Assembly (NCBI RefSeq): GCF_900102075.1
Contig: NZ_FNAV01000027.1
Location: 1 to 45,166, forward strand
Source: Salipiger thiooxidans
GTDB lineage: Bacteria; Pseudomonadota; Alphaproteobacteria; Rhodobacterales; Rhodobacteraceae
Direction of reading: 5' to 3'
Length of the DNA stretch: 45,166 bases
Part shown: in pieces, positions 33,709 to 42,920 of the stretch
How positions within the stretch are numbered: position 1 is the first letter of the stretch
Layout: every line of letters begins with the position of its first letter
Program-made: the position numbers and the translations under genes
Notes under the pieces: generated by a model
What the model was told of the DNA's origin: nothing
The model's input: only the letters and a program-made list of their open reading frames with translations
Database searches by the model: none

Positions 33709-34362
33709 TCAGTCGAGCCCGGCGATTATGGCGCGCAGCGTGGCGATGCCATCGCCCTTCTCGGAACTCGTCAGCACCAGCTCGGGATAGGCAGCGGGGT
33801 GCTTCGAGAGCTTCTCGCGGACCTGGTCCAGCACCTTCTCGCGTTCCTTGTCGCGGATCTTGTCGGACTTGGTGAGCACCGCCTGGAAGGTCACCGCGGA
33901 GCGGTCGAGCAGGGTCATGATCTCCTCGTCCACCGCCTTCACGCCATGGCGCGAATCGATCAGCACGAAGGCCCGTCGGAGCGAGGCGCGACCCGAGAGA
34001 TACTGCTTGAGCAGCCGCTGCCACTTCTCGACCACCGCCACCGGGGCGTTGGCAAAGCCGTAGCCCGGAAGGTCGACGAGATAACGCTCTTCGCCCAGCG
34101 TGAAGAAGTTGATCTCCTGCGTCCGGCCCGGCGTGTTCGACGCGCGGGCCAGCGCCTTGCGCCCGGTGAGCGCGTTGATCAGGCTCGACTTGCCGACGTT
34201 CGAGCGTCCGGCAAAGCAGACCTCGGTGCGGTCGTCCGGCGGCAGGCCGTCCATGGCCACCACGCCCTTGAGGAAGTCGACCTCGCCGGCGAAGAGCTTG
34301 CGCGCGGATTCGCGGGCGGCGTCATCGGGTTCTTCGGCGAGCGGGAAGGGAAGCTGTGTCAT
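33709..34362 (-). CDS. engB: Ribosome-assembly GTPase EngB (YihA/YsxC)
   Basis: A 217-residue GTPase needed for assembly of the large ribosomal subunit. G1 GRSNVGKS is at 52-59, G2 lies in SNTPGRTQEINFF at 75-87, G3 DLPGYGFA at 97-104, and G4 TKSDK at 164-168. The DLPGYG wording separates it from other Era-like GTPases. It overlaps the MOSC gene upstream by 4 bases (ATGA), so it follows yidC and the MOSC gene in one transcript. Confidence 0.97.
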   Translation of the reverse strand: MTQLPFPLAEEPDDAARESARKLFAGEVDFLKGVVAMDGLPPDDRTEVCFAGRSNVGKSSLINALTGRKALARASNTPGRTQEINFFTLGEERYLVDLPGYGFANAPVAVVEKWQRLLKQYLSGRASLRRAFVLIDSRHGVKAVDEEIMTLLDRSAVTFQAVLTKSDKIRDKEREKVLDQVREKLSKHPAAYPELVLTSSEKGDGIATLRAIIAGLD

Positions 34363-35099
34363 GCGGGCGAGACCTCATTGCCGACGGCGATCATGCCAGT
34401 TTGGACGACGCGGGCATAGACGCCGAAATCCCGGTGATGGAAGGCGCCGTAAAGCGCGCGCACCGGCTCGGCGTCGCGTTCGCCGGTCACCGGGTTGGCC
34501 TCGGTGGCGCGGCAGCGTTCGATGCGCCCGGTGACCTCGAGCAGGGCGGAGCCGATGCGCAGGGTCGTCCCGCACCAGTCGAATTCCTGCCACGGCGCGA
34601 GATCGTCGAGCACGAGATTGCCGCGGAACCGCTCGATTTCGAGCGGCTTTCCGATCCGCTCCGAGAGGTCACGCAGGCTCGCGAGGCTGAGGATCGAGAC
34701 CTCGGCCGCGCCATTGTCGCCCATGCCCTGCGGCGGCGCCTTGACCAGCGCCCGCGGGGCGGGAGCGGTCTCGGGCCAGAGCGGGCGGACCCACTCGGCG
34801 AACGCGGCGCCCTCGGTCTCGGGCGCGAAGCTGAGGGCAGGGCGGTCCGGGTGCGACAGGGCGATGCGCCCCGTCTCTTCGGTCTTCGCCGTCACCTGCG
34901 CCAGTTTCGGGCCGTTGGCGACGACGAGGAAGTTGCGGCGCGGCTGCCAGCCCGGCTCATCCGGGGCACCCTCGTGCTGAAACGCCCATGCCCGGTCTCC
35001 GGGCATGGGCGCATCGGCATTCAGGGTGACCGCGTCAAGGGGTTCGCGACCGATCCCCTTGACCGGATGCCGCCAGATCTGGGCCAGGCGCGCGGTCAT
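34359..35099 (-). CDS. MOSC-domain protein
   Basis: The 246-residue protein has an N-terminal MOSC_N-like beta barrel (LAQIWRHPVKGIGREPL, then DRAWAF). The MOSC domain follows, with FRGNLVLDDL, FDWCGTTLRIG and a cysteine in RIERCRATEANPVTG, the position that binds the molybdenum cofactor sulfur in the family. Such proteins (YcbX/YiiM-like) reduce N-hydroxylated compounds or carry Mo cofactor. The start overlaps the yidC stop (ATGA) and the end overlaps engB, so it is locked inside a housekeeping operon. The substrate is unknown. Confidence 0.9.
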   Translation of the reverse strand: MTARLAQIWRHPVKGIGREPLDAVTLNADAPMPGDRAWAFQHEGAPDEPGWQPRRNFLVVANGPKLAQVTAKTEETGRIALSHPDRPALSFAPETEGAAFAEWVRPLWPETAPAPRALVKAPPQGMGDNGAAEVSILSLASLRDLSERIGKPLEIERFRGNLVLDDLAPWQEFDWCGTTLRIGSALLEVTGRIERCRATEANPVTGERDAEPVRALYGAFHHRDFGVYARVVQTGMIAVGNEVSPA

Positions 35100-36919
35100 T
35101 TCGCCGGCTTGTCGTCCTTGGGCGTCTTCTTGAACCCGGACTTGATGTTGCCGAACACGTCGGGCGTGTAGCCCTGGCTCCGCATGATCAGGTACTGTTG
35201 GGTGAAGGTGATCGTGTTGTTGGTGATCCAGTACACGACCAGGCCGCTGGCGAAGCCGCCGAGCATGAACATGAACACCCAGGGCATCCACGCGAAGATC
35301 ATCTTCTGCGTCGGATCGGCGGGGGCCGGGTTCAGCTTCTGCTGCAGGAACATCGAGATGCCCAGCAGGATCGGCAGGATGCCCACGAAGATCAGCGCCA
35401 GCGTGCTGCCCGGCTCGGGTGCCGCCCAGGGCAGCAGGCCGAACAGGTTGTAGAGCGAGGTCGGATCGGGCGTGGAGAGATCCTGGAAGGGACCGAACCA
35501 GGGCGCCTGCCGCAGCTCGAAGGCCACGAAGATCACCTTGTAGAGCGAGAAGAAGATCGGGATCTGCAGAAGGATGGGCAGGCAGCCCGAGGCCGGGTTG
35601 ACCTTTTCCTTCTTGTAGAGCTGCATCATCTCCTGCTGGAGCTTCTGGCGGTCGTCGCCGGCACGCTCCTTGAGCTTCTCCATCTCCGGCTGCAGTTCCT
35701 TCATCTTTGCCATCGAGACGTAGGACTTGAACGCCAGCGGGAAGAGGATCGCCTTGAGGGTGATGGTCAGCGCGATGATCGACCAGCCCATGTTGCCGAT
35801 CAGACCGTGCAGGTGGTGCAGCAGCCAGAAGATCGGCTTGGTCAGGAAGAAGAACCAGCCCCAGTCGATGCTGTCGATGAAGCGGTCGACGCCGGCATCC
35901 TCGTAGCCGCGGATGGTCTCGTATTCCTTCGCGCCGGCATAGAGCTGGGTGGTGACCTGCTGGGTCTCGCCGGGGGCGAGGGTCACGGTCGGCAGCACCG
36001 CCTCGGTCTGGTAGATGTCGCGGCCCTCGTCGTATTTCGCCACCTGCTTGAAGGCGGTGCCCTGCGACGGGATCAGCGTGGTCATCCAGTAGTGGTCGGT
36101 GAAGCCGATCCATCCGTTCTCGGCAACCTGGGTGACGTCGGCGCGCGCGCCCTCGCTGGCGACCATGTCCATGTCGGGCATGTCGGAGTAGTCGATCTCG
36201 TTGAGCTTGCCGTCGGCCATGGCGACGACGCCCTCGTGGAGCACGAAGAACTTCTTGCGGCCGACGGGCTCACCGTGGCGCGCGACGATGCCGTAGGGCG
36301 CGGCCGAGACGCTGGCCTCGCCGGTGTTCTCGACTGACTGGGTGACGGTGAACATGAAGTTCTTGTCGACCGCGACTGTGCGGCGGAAGGTCAGGCCGGC
36401 GGGGCTGTCCCAGCGCAAGGTGACGGGGCTGTCGACGGTCAGGCTTGAGCCGGACTCGACCTGCCATTCGGTGTTCGCACCCGGCACGTCGGCGGGCTCG
36501 AGCCCGTTGCCCGGAGCCCAGCCGTAGAGCGCGTAATAGGCGTGGCCGGTACCGACCGGCTCGAGGATCTGCACCTTGGGCGAGTCCTCGTCGATGGTGA
36601 CGGTGTAGTCTTTGAGGATCAGCTCGTCGATGCGGCCGCCGGTGAGCGAGATCGAGCCGCCGAGACGGGCGGTGTCGATGGGCAGGCGCGGCGCGTCGGC
36701 GGTCTCGGCCTGGGGCGCGGTGGCGGTGCCCTCGGTCCCCTCGGTCGGGGTCGCGGTGGACGGAGTCGTCGCCGCATCGCCTTCAACCGGAGCGGTCGCG
36801 ACCGGCTCCTGCTGATCCACGGCCGGCTCTTCCGGCGGCGGGAACAGCAGGAACCAGATAAGGATCACCACGAAGCTCAGACCGGTTGCGATGAGCAGGT
36901 TCTTGTTCTGATCGTCCAT
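35096..36919 (-). CDS. yidC: Membrane protein insertase YidC
   Basis: The 607-residue insertase helps place proteins in the inner membrane, alone or with SecYEG. It has an N-terminal helix (about 8-26, LLIATGLSFVVILIWFLLFP), an acidic/Thr-Pro-rich linker (about 30-75), a large periplasmic beta-sandwich domain (about 80-345), and the conserved five-helix core at about 350-590 (KAILFPLAFKSYVSMAKMKE, CLPILLQIPIFFSLYKVIF). I set the start at 36919 (MDDQNKNLL), the usual N-terminus; the open frame upstream lacks support. It is first in the run yidC-MOSC-engB. Confidence 0.97.
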   Translation of the reverse strand: MDDQNKNLLIATGLSFVVILIWFLLFPPPEEPAVDQQEPVATAPVEGDAATTPSTATPTEGTEGTATAPQAETADAPRLPIDTARLGGSISLTGGRIDELILKDYTVTIDEDSPKVQILEPVGTGHAYYALYGWAPGNGLEPADVPGANTEWQVESGSSLTVDSPVTLRWDSPAGLTFRRTVAVDKNFMFTVTQSVENTGEASVSAAPYGIVARHGEPVGRKKFFVLHEGVVAMADGKLNEIDYSDMPDMDMVASEGARADVTQVAENGWIGFTDHYWMTTLIPSQGTAFKQVAKYDEGRDIYQTEAVLPTVTLAPGETQQVTTQLYAGAKEYETIRGYEDAGVDRFIDSIDWGWFFFLTKPIFWLLHHLHGLIGNMGWSIIALTITLKAILFPLAFKSYVSMAKMKELQPEMEKLKERAGDDRQKLQQEMMQLYKKEKVNPASGCLPILLQIPIFFSLYKVIFVAFELRQAPWFGPFQDLSTPDPTSLYNLFGLLPWAAPEPGSTLALIFVGILPILLGISMFLQQKLNPAPADPTQKMIFAWMPWVFMFMLGGFASGLVVYWITNNTITFTQQYLIMRSQGYTPDVFGNIKSGFKKTPKDDKPAK

Positions 36920-37093
36920 GCGAGACCGACGCCCTGTCCTTGAAAAGTCACCGCCGGGTTCAACAGGCAGGGCCCCCAAAGGTCAAGCCGATTCCGGGGG
37001 ACTCGCGGCTTTTGTGACCAATGGCAGCAGGCAGGACAGCGGTTCCGGTCGTGGTCGGGGCAGGTGCCGGGGCTGCCGCCGGGGCAGGGGGAC

Positions 37094-38635
37094 TCAGCCG
37101 GCGCTGCGCCCGATCTGCTGGGCGGCATGCACCCGCTCGGCGTGCGCGCGGGCCCAGGTGGCGAGCTGGTCGGGCGGCATCGGCCGGGCGATGCCGAAGC
37201 CCTGCACGTGGTCGCAGCCGAGCTGGGCGAGCAGCGCGTGCTCGGAGACGCTCTCGACCCCTTCGGCCACGGTCTCGAGCCCGAGCCGGTCGGCAAGGCC
37301 CAGCACCGCCGCCAACATGCGCCGCTGCTCCTCGTCCCGGTCGACGCGGGTCACGAAGCTGCGGTCGATCTTGAGCCGGTGCACGGTGAAGCGGCGCAGC
37401 GCAGTGATCGAGGCATGGCCGGTCCCGAAGTCGTCGAGATCGACCTGGCAGCCAAGCCGCGACAAACCCGTGATGTTTTTCGCAACCACCCCCTCGGGCG
37501 ACTCCGCGATCACGGTCTCGAGCACCTCGACCCCGAGCCGCGATGCGGGAAGGTTGAAGCGGTCGAGCTCCCACTTGATGCGTTCGACCAGTTGCGGGCT
37601 GCGCAGCTCGACATCGGAGAAATTGACGCTGACCCGGGGAATCTCGATCCCCGTGGCGTCCCAGCCGCGCAGGGCGGTGAGGCTGTGCTGTAGCATGACC
37701 TCGCTCAGCCGGTCGAGCTGGCCAGATTCCTCGAGCGCGTTGAGGAATTCCATCGGCGGCACGATCCCGCGCTCGGGATGGAGCCAGCGGGCCAGCGCCT
37801 CGACCCCGCTGATACGCCCGGTGGAGGTGCAGAGCTGCGGCTGGAACCACGGTTGGATCTGTCCCTTGGCAAGCGCGCGCTCGACCTCTGCCAGCAGAGA
37901 TTTTCGCGCCCGCCGCTCGGCCCGCATGCTGTCGGACCAGGCACGAATCGCGGAAGGGCTGTTCGAGAGCGCCTCGGCCAGCGCAGTCTGCGCAGCCTCG
38001 ACGAATTGCGCGCCATCGGGCGTGCCGGGCAGCCGGCTGGAGCCGCAGAAGCCAATGGCCACAGACAGATAATGCGTGCCCACGTCGCTTTCGACCGGCT
38101 CTTCGAGGGCGCGCTGCATGCGGTCGGCGAGAGTGAGCAGCGCTTCGAGATCAAGACGCAGCGACGGGCTGAGCAGCACGAGATAGCGGGAATCCCCGAT
38201 CCGGGCGGCGCAGTCGCCCCGCCGCATCAGCGCCCGCAGGCGCCGCAGGAGCATGTTGCGCAGGTCCTGCACGGTGTCGTCGCCGACCCGCCTGCGGATG
38301 CTGTCGAGCCCCTCGGCCTCGAGCATGAAGCAAGCGGTGGCGAGGTTCGAGCTGCCGGCGCGGGCGAGCATCTGGTCGGCGAGATCGCTGGCGGCGGCAC
38401 CATCCACCAGATCGGGCAACGGTCGGTCGGGATCGAGCGGGCCGGTGGTGCCGTCGGAGGAGAGCGCGTAGAGCGCGGGAAGCCCGAGCGCGATGGCGAT
38501 GAGGGCCATTTCCCCCCCGATCCAGAAGCCTGCGAGCGTGAGCGCCGGCAGGAACGCGAGCATGTGGGCCCCGTGCAGCCATTTCGAGAGACGCCCGCGG
38601 CGTCGAATCAGGCCTGCCAGCATCCGCGCTTTCAT
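37094..38635 (-). CDS. c-di-GMP phosphodiesterase: intact EAL with degenerate GGDEF
   Basis: The 513-residue protein has two N-terminal membrane helices (about 22-40 and 42-58), a GGDEF-like domain (about 85-240) and an EAL domain (about 250-500). The EAL domain keeps every catalytic residue I can check: E279 (VEALAR), N338 (VNFS), E370, D401-D402 (DLDDFGTG), K422, E458 and Q478. In the first domain the GGDEF loop is replaced by GDSRY (RIGDSRYLVLL), so it cannot make c-di-GMP and may act as a regulatory or GTP-sensing unit. The protein should lower c-di-GMP levels. It stands alone between yidC and ttcA. Confidence 0.93.
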   Translation of the reverse strand: MKARMLAGLIRRRGRLSKWLHGAHMLAFLPALTLAGFWIGGEMALIAIALGLPALYALSSDGTTGPLDPDRPLPDLVDGAAASDLADQMLARAGSSNLATACFMLEAEGLDSIRRRVGDDTVQDLRNMLLRRLRALMRRGDCAARIGDSRYLVLLSPSLRLDLEALLTLADRMQRALEEPVESDVGTHYLSVAIGFCGSSRLPGTPDGAQFVEAAQTALAEALSNSPSAIRAWSDSMRAERRARKSLLAEVERALAKGQIQPWFQPQLCTSTGRISGVEALARWLHPERGIVPPMEFLNALEESGQLDRLSEVMLQHSLTALRGWDATGIEIPRVSVNFSDVELRSPQLVERIKWELDRFNLPASRLGVEVLETVIAESPEGVVAKNITGLSRLGCQVDLDDFGTGHASITALRRFTVHRLKIDRSFVTRVDRDEEQRRMLAAVLGLADRLGLETVAEGVESVSEHALLAQLGCDHVQGFGIARPMPPDQLATWARAHAERVHAAQQIGRSAG

Positions 38636-38699
38636 GGCCCCAGCCCTTTCATCCGTCAGAAGACGGGAACAGGACTAGAACAAGGAAGTAACCCGAGAC

Positions 38700-39560
38700 T
38701 TAACGAAGGTCGGGAATATCCGGGCGTTCACGCTCCGGATCGCGCATCAGCCCCGCAAAATCAAAGAGTTTGGGGTCGAGCATATGCGAGGGGCGAATGT
38801 TGGTCAGCGCCTTGAACATCACCTGCCGGCGGCCGGGGCTGTTCTTTTCCCACTGGTCGAGGATCGCCTTCACCTGCATCCGCTGCAGCCCGTCCTGCGA
38901 GCCGCAGAGGTCGCAGGGAATGATCGGGTAGTTCATGGCGCGGGCGAACTTCTCGCAATCGGCCTCGGCCACGTGCGCGAGCGGGCGATAGACGAAGAGA
39001 TCGCCCTCTTCATTGACAAGCTTCGGCGGCATCGTCGCCAGCCGTCCGCCGTGGAAGAGGTTCATGAAGAAGGTCTCGAGGATGTCGTCGCGATGGTGGC
39101 CGAGCACCACGGCGGAACAGCCCTCCTCACGGGCGATGCGGTAGAGGTTGCCGCGCCGCAGACGCGAGCAGAGCGCGCAATAGGTGCGCCCCTGCGGGAC
39201 CTTGTCGACGACGACGGAATAGGTGTCCTGGTACTCGATACGGTGCGGGACGCCCATCTTTTCGAGGAATTCCGGCAGGACCGTCGAGGGAAAGCCCGGC
39301 TGGCCCTGGTCGAGGTTGCAGGCCAGGAGCTCGACCGGCAGCAGCCCGCGCCATTTCAGCTCGTGCAGCACTGCGAGCAGCGTGTAGCTGTCCTTGCCGC
39401 CCGAGAGACAGACAAGCCAGCGCGCGCCGGGCTCGATCATCCGGTACTGGTCCACTGCCTCGCGCACGTTCTGCACGATGCGCTTGCGCAGCTTCTTGAA
39501 CTCGGTGCTCTTGGGCGCGCCGTGGAAGAGCGGGTGGATGTCGTCGGCGTTGTCGAACAT
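38700..39560 (-). CDS. ttcA: tRNA 2-thiocytidine synthetase TtcA
   Basis: The 286-residue enzyme thiolates C32 of certain tRNAs. It has the PP-loop ATP-pyrophosphatase motif SGGKDS at 53-58 and Cys pairs C128/C131 ([12 protein letters not shown]) and C216/C219 ([10 protein letters not shown]) for the [4Fe-4S] cluster. [19 protein letters not shown] completes the signature. It is independent of yidD upstream, from which 57 bases separate it. The start ([12 protein letters not shown]) is the only suitable ATG. Confidence 0.96.
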   Translation of the reverse strand: MFDNADDIHPLFHGAPKSTEFKKLRKRIVQNVREAVDQYRMIEPGARWLVCLSGGKDSYTLLAVLHELKWRGLLPVELLACNLDQGQPGFPSTVLPEFLEKMGVPHRIEYQDTYSVVVDKVPQGRTYCALCSRLRRGNLYRIAREEGCSAVVLGHHRDDILETFFMNLFHGGRLATMPPKLVNEEGDLFVYRPLAHVAEADCEKFARAMNYPIIPCDLCGSQDGLQRMQVKAILDQWEKNSPGRRQVMFKALTNIRPSHMLDPKLFDFAGLMRDPERERPDIPDLR

Positions 39561-39617
39561 GAGCTGCCAGTGTTGCTGTGCCGCGCGGTCAGGCAGGCGG
39601 CGTGAAGGGGGCGTTGG

Positions 39618-39854
39618 TCAGGTCTTGGAGCGGGGCTCGGGCACATTGTCGATGCCATGCCCACCCCAGGGATGACAGCGCAGGATGCGCCGGGCGGCAA
39701 GCCAGCATCCCCTGAGGGCGCCGTGCTTTTCAAGCGCCTCGAGCGCATAGGCCGAGCAGGTGGGCTGATAGCGGCAGCCATGCCCGACCCAGGGCGAGAA
39801 CACGAGGCGATAGAAGCGCACGGGCAGGGCGGCGACATGTGCGAGGGGGCTCAT
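39618..39854 (-). CDS. yidD: Membrane protein insertion efficiency factor YidD
   Basis: A 78-residue protein with the family signature [20 protein letters not shown], then [16 protein letters not shown] and [17 protein letters not shown]. YidD helps membrane insertion at the YidC/Sec site. The ATG at 39854 overlaps the rnpA stop by 4 bases (ATGA), so it is coupled to rnpA. The longer open frame upstream is the rnpA gene in another frame. Confidence 0.96.
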   Translation of the reverse strand: MSPLAHVAALPVRFYRLVFSPWVGHGCRYQPTCSAYALEALEKHGALRGCWLAARRILRCHPWGGHGIDNVPEPRSKT

Positions 39855-40219
39855 GTCGCGGCACCGTGGATCTTGCGCAACGCGTATTCGAGATCCTTGC
39901 GCAGAAGCTCGAAGGGCCGCTCTGCGGTGGCGTCGCGGCGGCCGATCAGCACGTAATCCCATCCCGGCTGCCCGAGTCCGGGCAGGGTAAGCCGCGCGAT
40001 CTCGCGCAGGCGGCGCTTGGCGCGGTTGCGGGCCACGGCATTGCCGACCTTCTTCGAGCAGGTGAACCCCACGCGAATGGTCGTATTGCCGTCGTCGCGC
40101 AGACGCGCCTGCAACAGGAAAGACCCGACGGGTTGACGTCGGGCGCGGGCCGCAGACAGGAAGTCGGGACGCTTGCGCAGCGTCTCGAGCCTCGGTGCCG
40201 AATCGTCTTGGACAGGCAT
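39851..40219 (-). CDS. rnpA: Ribonuclease P protein component
   Basis: The protein subunit of RNase P, which processes tRNA 5' ends. It carries RNR-type basic motifs: [20 protein letters not shown] and RRLREIARL, with the hydrophobic strand [14 protein letters not shown] chose the ATG at 40219 ([14 protein letters not shown]), giving 122 residues, because a terminator-like hairpin at 40244-40277 lies just upstream, between it and rpmH. Upstream in-frame ATGs at 40285 and 40306 would run through that hairpin and give up to 151 residues. Either is possible. Confidence 0.93.
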   Translation of the reverse strand: MPVQDDSAPRLETLRKRPDFLSAARARRQPVGSFLLQARLRDDGNTTIRVGFTCSKKVGNAVARNRAKRRLREIARLTLPGLGQPGWDYVLIGRRDATAERPFELLRKDLEYALRKIHGAAT

Positions 40220-40243
40220 CAGGGCCTGCTGATCGGCATGAGG

Positions 40244-40277
40244 AAAAGCCGCCACGGTTTGGTCCGGGGCGGCTTTT
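40244..40277 (-). terminator. Terminator-like hairpin between rpmH and rnpA
   Basis: AAAAGCCGCC at 40244-40253 pairs perfectly with GGCGGCTTTT at 40268-40277 over 10 base pairs with a 14-base loop. On either strand the stem ends in TTTT, so it can terminate transcription in both directions. It could limit read-through from the strong rpmH promoter into rnpA, setting the different amounts needed of L34 and RNase P. Confidence 0.6.
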
Positions 40278-40322
40278 CTATCCATGGATGCGTCTCGCTC
40301 CGCCATGGGCAGAGCGACCGGC

Positions 40323-40457
40323 TCAGGCGCTGAGGCGCTTGCGGCCGCGTGCACGGCGCGCGTTGAGAACCGCGCGGCCGCCTTTGGTGGCCATGCGGGC
40401 GCGGAAGCCATGACGGCGCTTGCGAACCAGGTTCGACGGCTGGAAGGTGCGTTTCAT
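40323..40457 (-). CDS. rpmH: 50S ribosomal protein L34
   Basis: A 44-residue protein, [18 protein letters not shown] followed by [20 protein letters not shown] and RKRLSA, the invariant L34 sequence. It sits upstream of rnpA as in nearly all bacteria. A good promoter is visible on the minus strand at 40525-40553. GC content and codon use match the core genome. Confidence 0.98.
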   Translation of the reverse strand: MKRTFQPSNLVRKRRHGFRARMATKGGRAVLNARRARGRKRLSA

Positions 40458-40524
40458 CGCGCTCTACTCCGTTTTTCGGTCAGCCCAGGACGGATTCGCC
40501 GGGCCGGTGTCATTCGAAGCCCGT

Positions 40525-40553
40525 GCTATAGGGAGGCGACGATCCCGTGTCAA
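40525..40553 (-). promoter_or_regulatory. Sigma-70-type promoter of rpmH
   Basis: On the minus strand TTGACA (40553-40548) is followed after 17 bases by TATAGC (40530-40525), close to the housekeeping consensus. It lies 68 bases upstream of the rpmH start and fits the high expression expected of a ribosomal protein. Confidence 0.7.
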
Positions 40554-40714
40554 ACCTCTATCGCGCAAAAGCTGCAACATTTCACCCGCCCTCACGGGGG
40601 CCAATTGTTACAGCCACGGTCCTCCGGGGCCGATCCCGGGGGGCCAGCGTCACCGTGGATCAAGGCGGCGTGATGGGGCTGTTGTGAAGGCACGACCTGC
40701 CGCATCTTGTAACG

Positions 40715-41479
40715 ATGACAGAGATACCCACCGACTCCGCCCGGGCCAAGCCCCGGACATCATCCCGCCGCAGCGAGGGATTCGGGCGGCACCTGCCGTT
40801 TGCCCTGATCCTCGTCGCCGCCGTGGCGGGCTTCTTCCTGCTGCGCGACTACATCAGCTTCGACACGCTGCGCGAGCACCGCGAGTCGCTGCTGGCGTTG
40901 AGGGATGCGCATTACGTGGTGGTCGCGGGGGCCTTCCTGCTGGCCTACGTGGCGATCGTGGCGCTGTCTCTGCCGGGGGCGGCGGTGGCCTCGGTCACCG
41001 GCGGGTTCCTCTTCGGGCTGGTCGCCGGCACCGCACTCAACGTCGCGGCGGCGACCGTGGGCGCGCTGCTGATCTTCCTTGCCGCACGCGCGGGGCTCGG
41101 CCAGACGCTGGCGGCACGGATGGAGGCTTCGGAGGGCACGCTCGGCAAGGTGAAGGCCGGGCTGCGCGAGAACGAGGTCAGCGTGCTGTTCCTGCTGCGG
41201 CTGATTCCCGTGGTGCCGTTCTTCGTGGCCAACCTGCTGCCCGCGCTGGTGGGGGTGAAGCTGCGCAACTTCGTCTGGACCACGGCGCTGGGAATCATCC
41301 CCGGTGCGATCGTCTTCACCTCCATCGGCGTCGGCGTTGGCGAGGTCTTCGACCGCGGCGAGAACCCGGACCTGAGCCTGCTCTGGGCGCCGCAGGTGAT
41401 CGGCCCTCTGCTGGGCCTCGCGGCGCTGGCGGCGCTTCCCATCGTGATCCGCGCCCTGCGCGGGCGAAAGGACATCTGA
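40715..41479 (+). CDS. TVP38/TMEM64-family (VTT domain) membrane protein
   Basis: The 254-residue membrane protein has a basic N-terminus, then helices at about 28-45, 66-90 and 94-122 (LPGAAVASVTGGFLFGLVAG, the VTT signature), 155-178 (LLRLIPVVPFFVANLLPALV), 182-208 and a final helix at 225-247. Proteins of this DedA-related group are thought to move lipids across the membrane. No catalytic residues are expected. It is 3 bases ahead of the flavoprotein gene, and the two probably share a transcript, a pairing common in alphaproteobacteria. Confidence 0.92.
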   Translation: MTEIPTDSARAKPRTSSRRSEGFGRHLPFALILVAAVAGFFLLRDYISFDTLREHRESLLALRDAHYVVVAGAFLLAYVAIVALSLPGAAVASVTGGFLFGLVAGTALNVAAATVGALLIFLAARAGLGQTLAARMEASEGTLGKVKAGLRENEVSVLFLLRLIPVVPFFVANLLPALVGVKLRNFVWTTALGIIPGAIVFTSIGVGVGEVFDRGENPDLSLLWAPQVIGPLLGLAALAALPIVIRALRGRKDI

Positions 41480-41482
41480 CCC

Positions 41483-42901
41483 ATGCAGCGGCTGAAGACG
41501 GATCTCCTGGTGATCGGCGCGGGCTCGGGCGGGCTCTCGGTTGCCGCCGGTGCGGCGCAGATGGGCGCCGACGTGGTGCTGCTCGAGCGCGGCGAGATGG
41601 GCGGCGATTGCCTCAACTACGGCTGCGTCCCGTCGAAGGCGCTGATCGCCAGCGCCGGGCGAGCGCATGGCATGGCGGGCGCGGGGCCGTTCGGCGTCGC
41701 CTCCGTCGCGCCGCAGGTCGATTACGCCGCGGCGCAGGCGCATGTGGCGGAGACGATCTCGCGCATCGCTCCCATGGACAGCCAGGAGCGGTTCGAGGGC
41801 TTCGGCGTGCGTGTCATCCGTGAGCACGGGCGCTTCATCTCGAAGACCGAGGTGCAGGCTGGCGAGCATGTCGTCACCGCGCGGCGAATCGTGGTGGCGG
41901 CGGGCTCCTCGCCTTTCGTGCCGCCGATCCCCGGGCTTTCCGAGGTGCCCTTCCTCACCAACGAGACGCTGTGGCAGCTGCGTGAGCGCCCGGCGCACCT
42001 TCTGGTGATCGGCGGCGGGCCCATCGGGCTCGAGATGGCGCAGGCGCACCGGCGGCTCGGCTGCGAGGTCACGGTGATCGAGGCGGAGCGCGCGCTCGGC
42101 CGCGAGGATCCCGAGCTTGCCGCCATCGTGCTCGAGGACCTGCGGGCCGAGGGCGTCACCATCCTCGAAGAGACGCAGGCCGCGGCGGTGCGTGGCCGCG
42201 ACGGTGCGCTCGAGGTCGAGACCGTGGGCGGCCGGGTGCTGCGCGGCACGCATCTGCTGGTGGCCGTGGGGCGGCGGGCGAATCTCGACGGGCTGGACCT
42301 TGAGAAAGCCGGGATCGACACCACCCGCAGCGGCATCGCCGTGGACGAGGGGCTGCGCACCAGCAACCGCCGCGTCTATGCCATAGGCGACATCGCGGGC
42401 GGCGCACAGTTCACCCATGTGGCGGGCTATCACGCAGGCCTCGTGGTGCGGAACGCGCTTTTCGGCCTGCCGGTGCGGGTGAAGCCGCAGATTTTGCCGC
42501 GCGCCACCTACACCGCCCCGGAGCTGGCACAGGTCGGCCTGACGGAGGCCGAGGCGCGGGCGAAATACGGCGACCGGCTCGAAGTGGTGCGATTTCCCTA
42601 CCAGCACAACGACCGCGCCATCGCTCTGCGCCAGACCACCGGGCTGCTCAAGGTCATGGTGGTGAAGGGCCGTCCAGTGGGTGCCTCAATCGCCGGTGCG
42701 CAGGCGGGTGAACTCATCGGAACCTGGGCGCTGGCGCTGTCGGCGGGGCTCAGAATGAGCGATCTCGCAGGGATGGTTGTGCCTTATCCCACCATCGGGG
42801 AGCTTAACAAACGCGTCGCGGGAACCTATTTCTCTCCCCGTCTGTTTGAAAACGAAACAGTGAAAAGAATTGTAAGACTGGTGCAGCGCTGGCTGCCCTG
42901 A
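41483..42901 (+). CDS. FAD-dependent disulfide oxidoreductase (mercuric-reductase-like)
   Basis: The 472-residue flavoprotein belongs to the pyridine nucleotide-disulfide oxidoreductases. It has an FAD site GAGSGG at 12-17, the redox-active disulfide C43/C48 (GGDCLNYGCVPSKAL), an NAD(P) site VIGGGPIGLEMA at 175-186, a second FAD contact VYAIGDIAGG, and a dimerisation domain. The C-terminal His-x-x-x-x-Glu site of lipoamide and glutathione reductases is changed: the sequence reads VVPYPTIGE, with Tyr in place of His. This is typical of the MerA-like subgroup but means the substrate is not lipoamide. Mercuric reduction itself is unlikely, as no N-terminal metal-binding domain or C-terminal Cys pair is present. 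Confidence 0.92.
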   Translation: MQRLKTDLLVIGAGSGGLSVAAGAAQMGADVVLLERGEMGGDCLNYGCVPSKALIASAGRAHGMAGAGPFGVASVAPQVDYAAAQAHVAETISRIAPMDSQERFEGFGVRVIREHGRFISKTEVQAGEHVVTARRIVVAAGSSPFVPPIPGLSEVPFLTNETLWQLRERPAHLLVIGGGPIGLEMAQAHRRLGCEVTVIEAERALGREDPELAAIVLEDLRAEGVTILEETQAAAVRGRDGALEVETVGGRVLRGTHLLVAVGRRANLDGLDLEKAGIDTTRSGIAVDEGLRTSNRRVYAIGDIAGGAQFTHVAGYHAGLVVRNALFGLPVRVKPQILPRATYTAPELAQVGLTEAEARAKYGDRLEVVRFPYQHNDRAIALRQTTGLLKVMVVKGRPVGASIAGAQAGELIGTWALALSAGLRMSDLAGMVVPYPTIGELNKRVAGTYFSPRLFENETVKRIVRLVQRWLP

Positions 42902-42920
42902 CGGGACAAGACGACACTTC

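Noticed and set aside
41483..42901. Dihydrolipoamide dehydrogenase or true mercuric reductase
   Set aside because: The His of the C-terminal active site is missing, no dehydrogenase complex genes are nearby, and no mercury-binding domain or C-terminal Cys pair is present.
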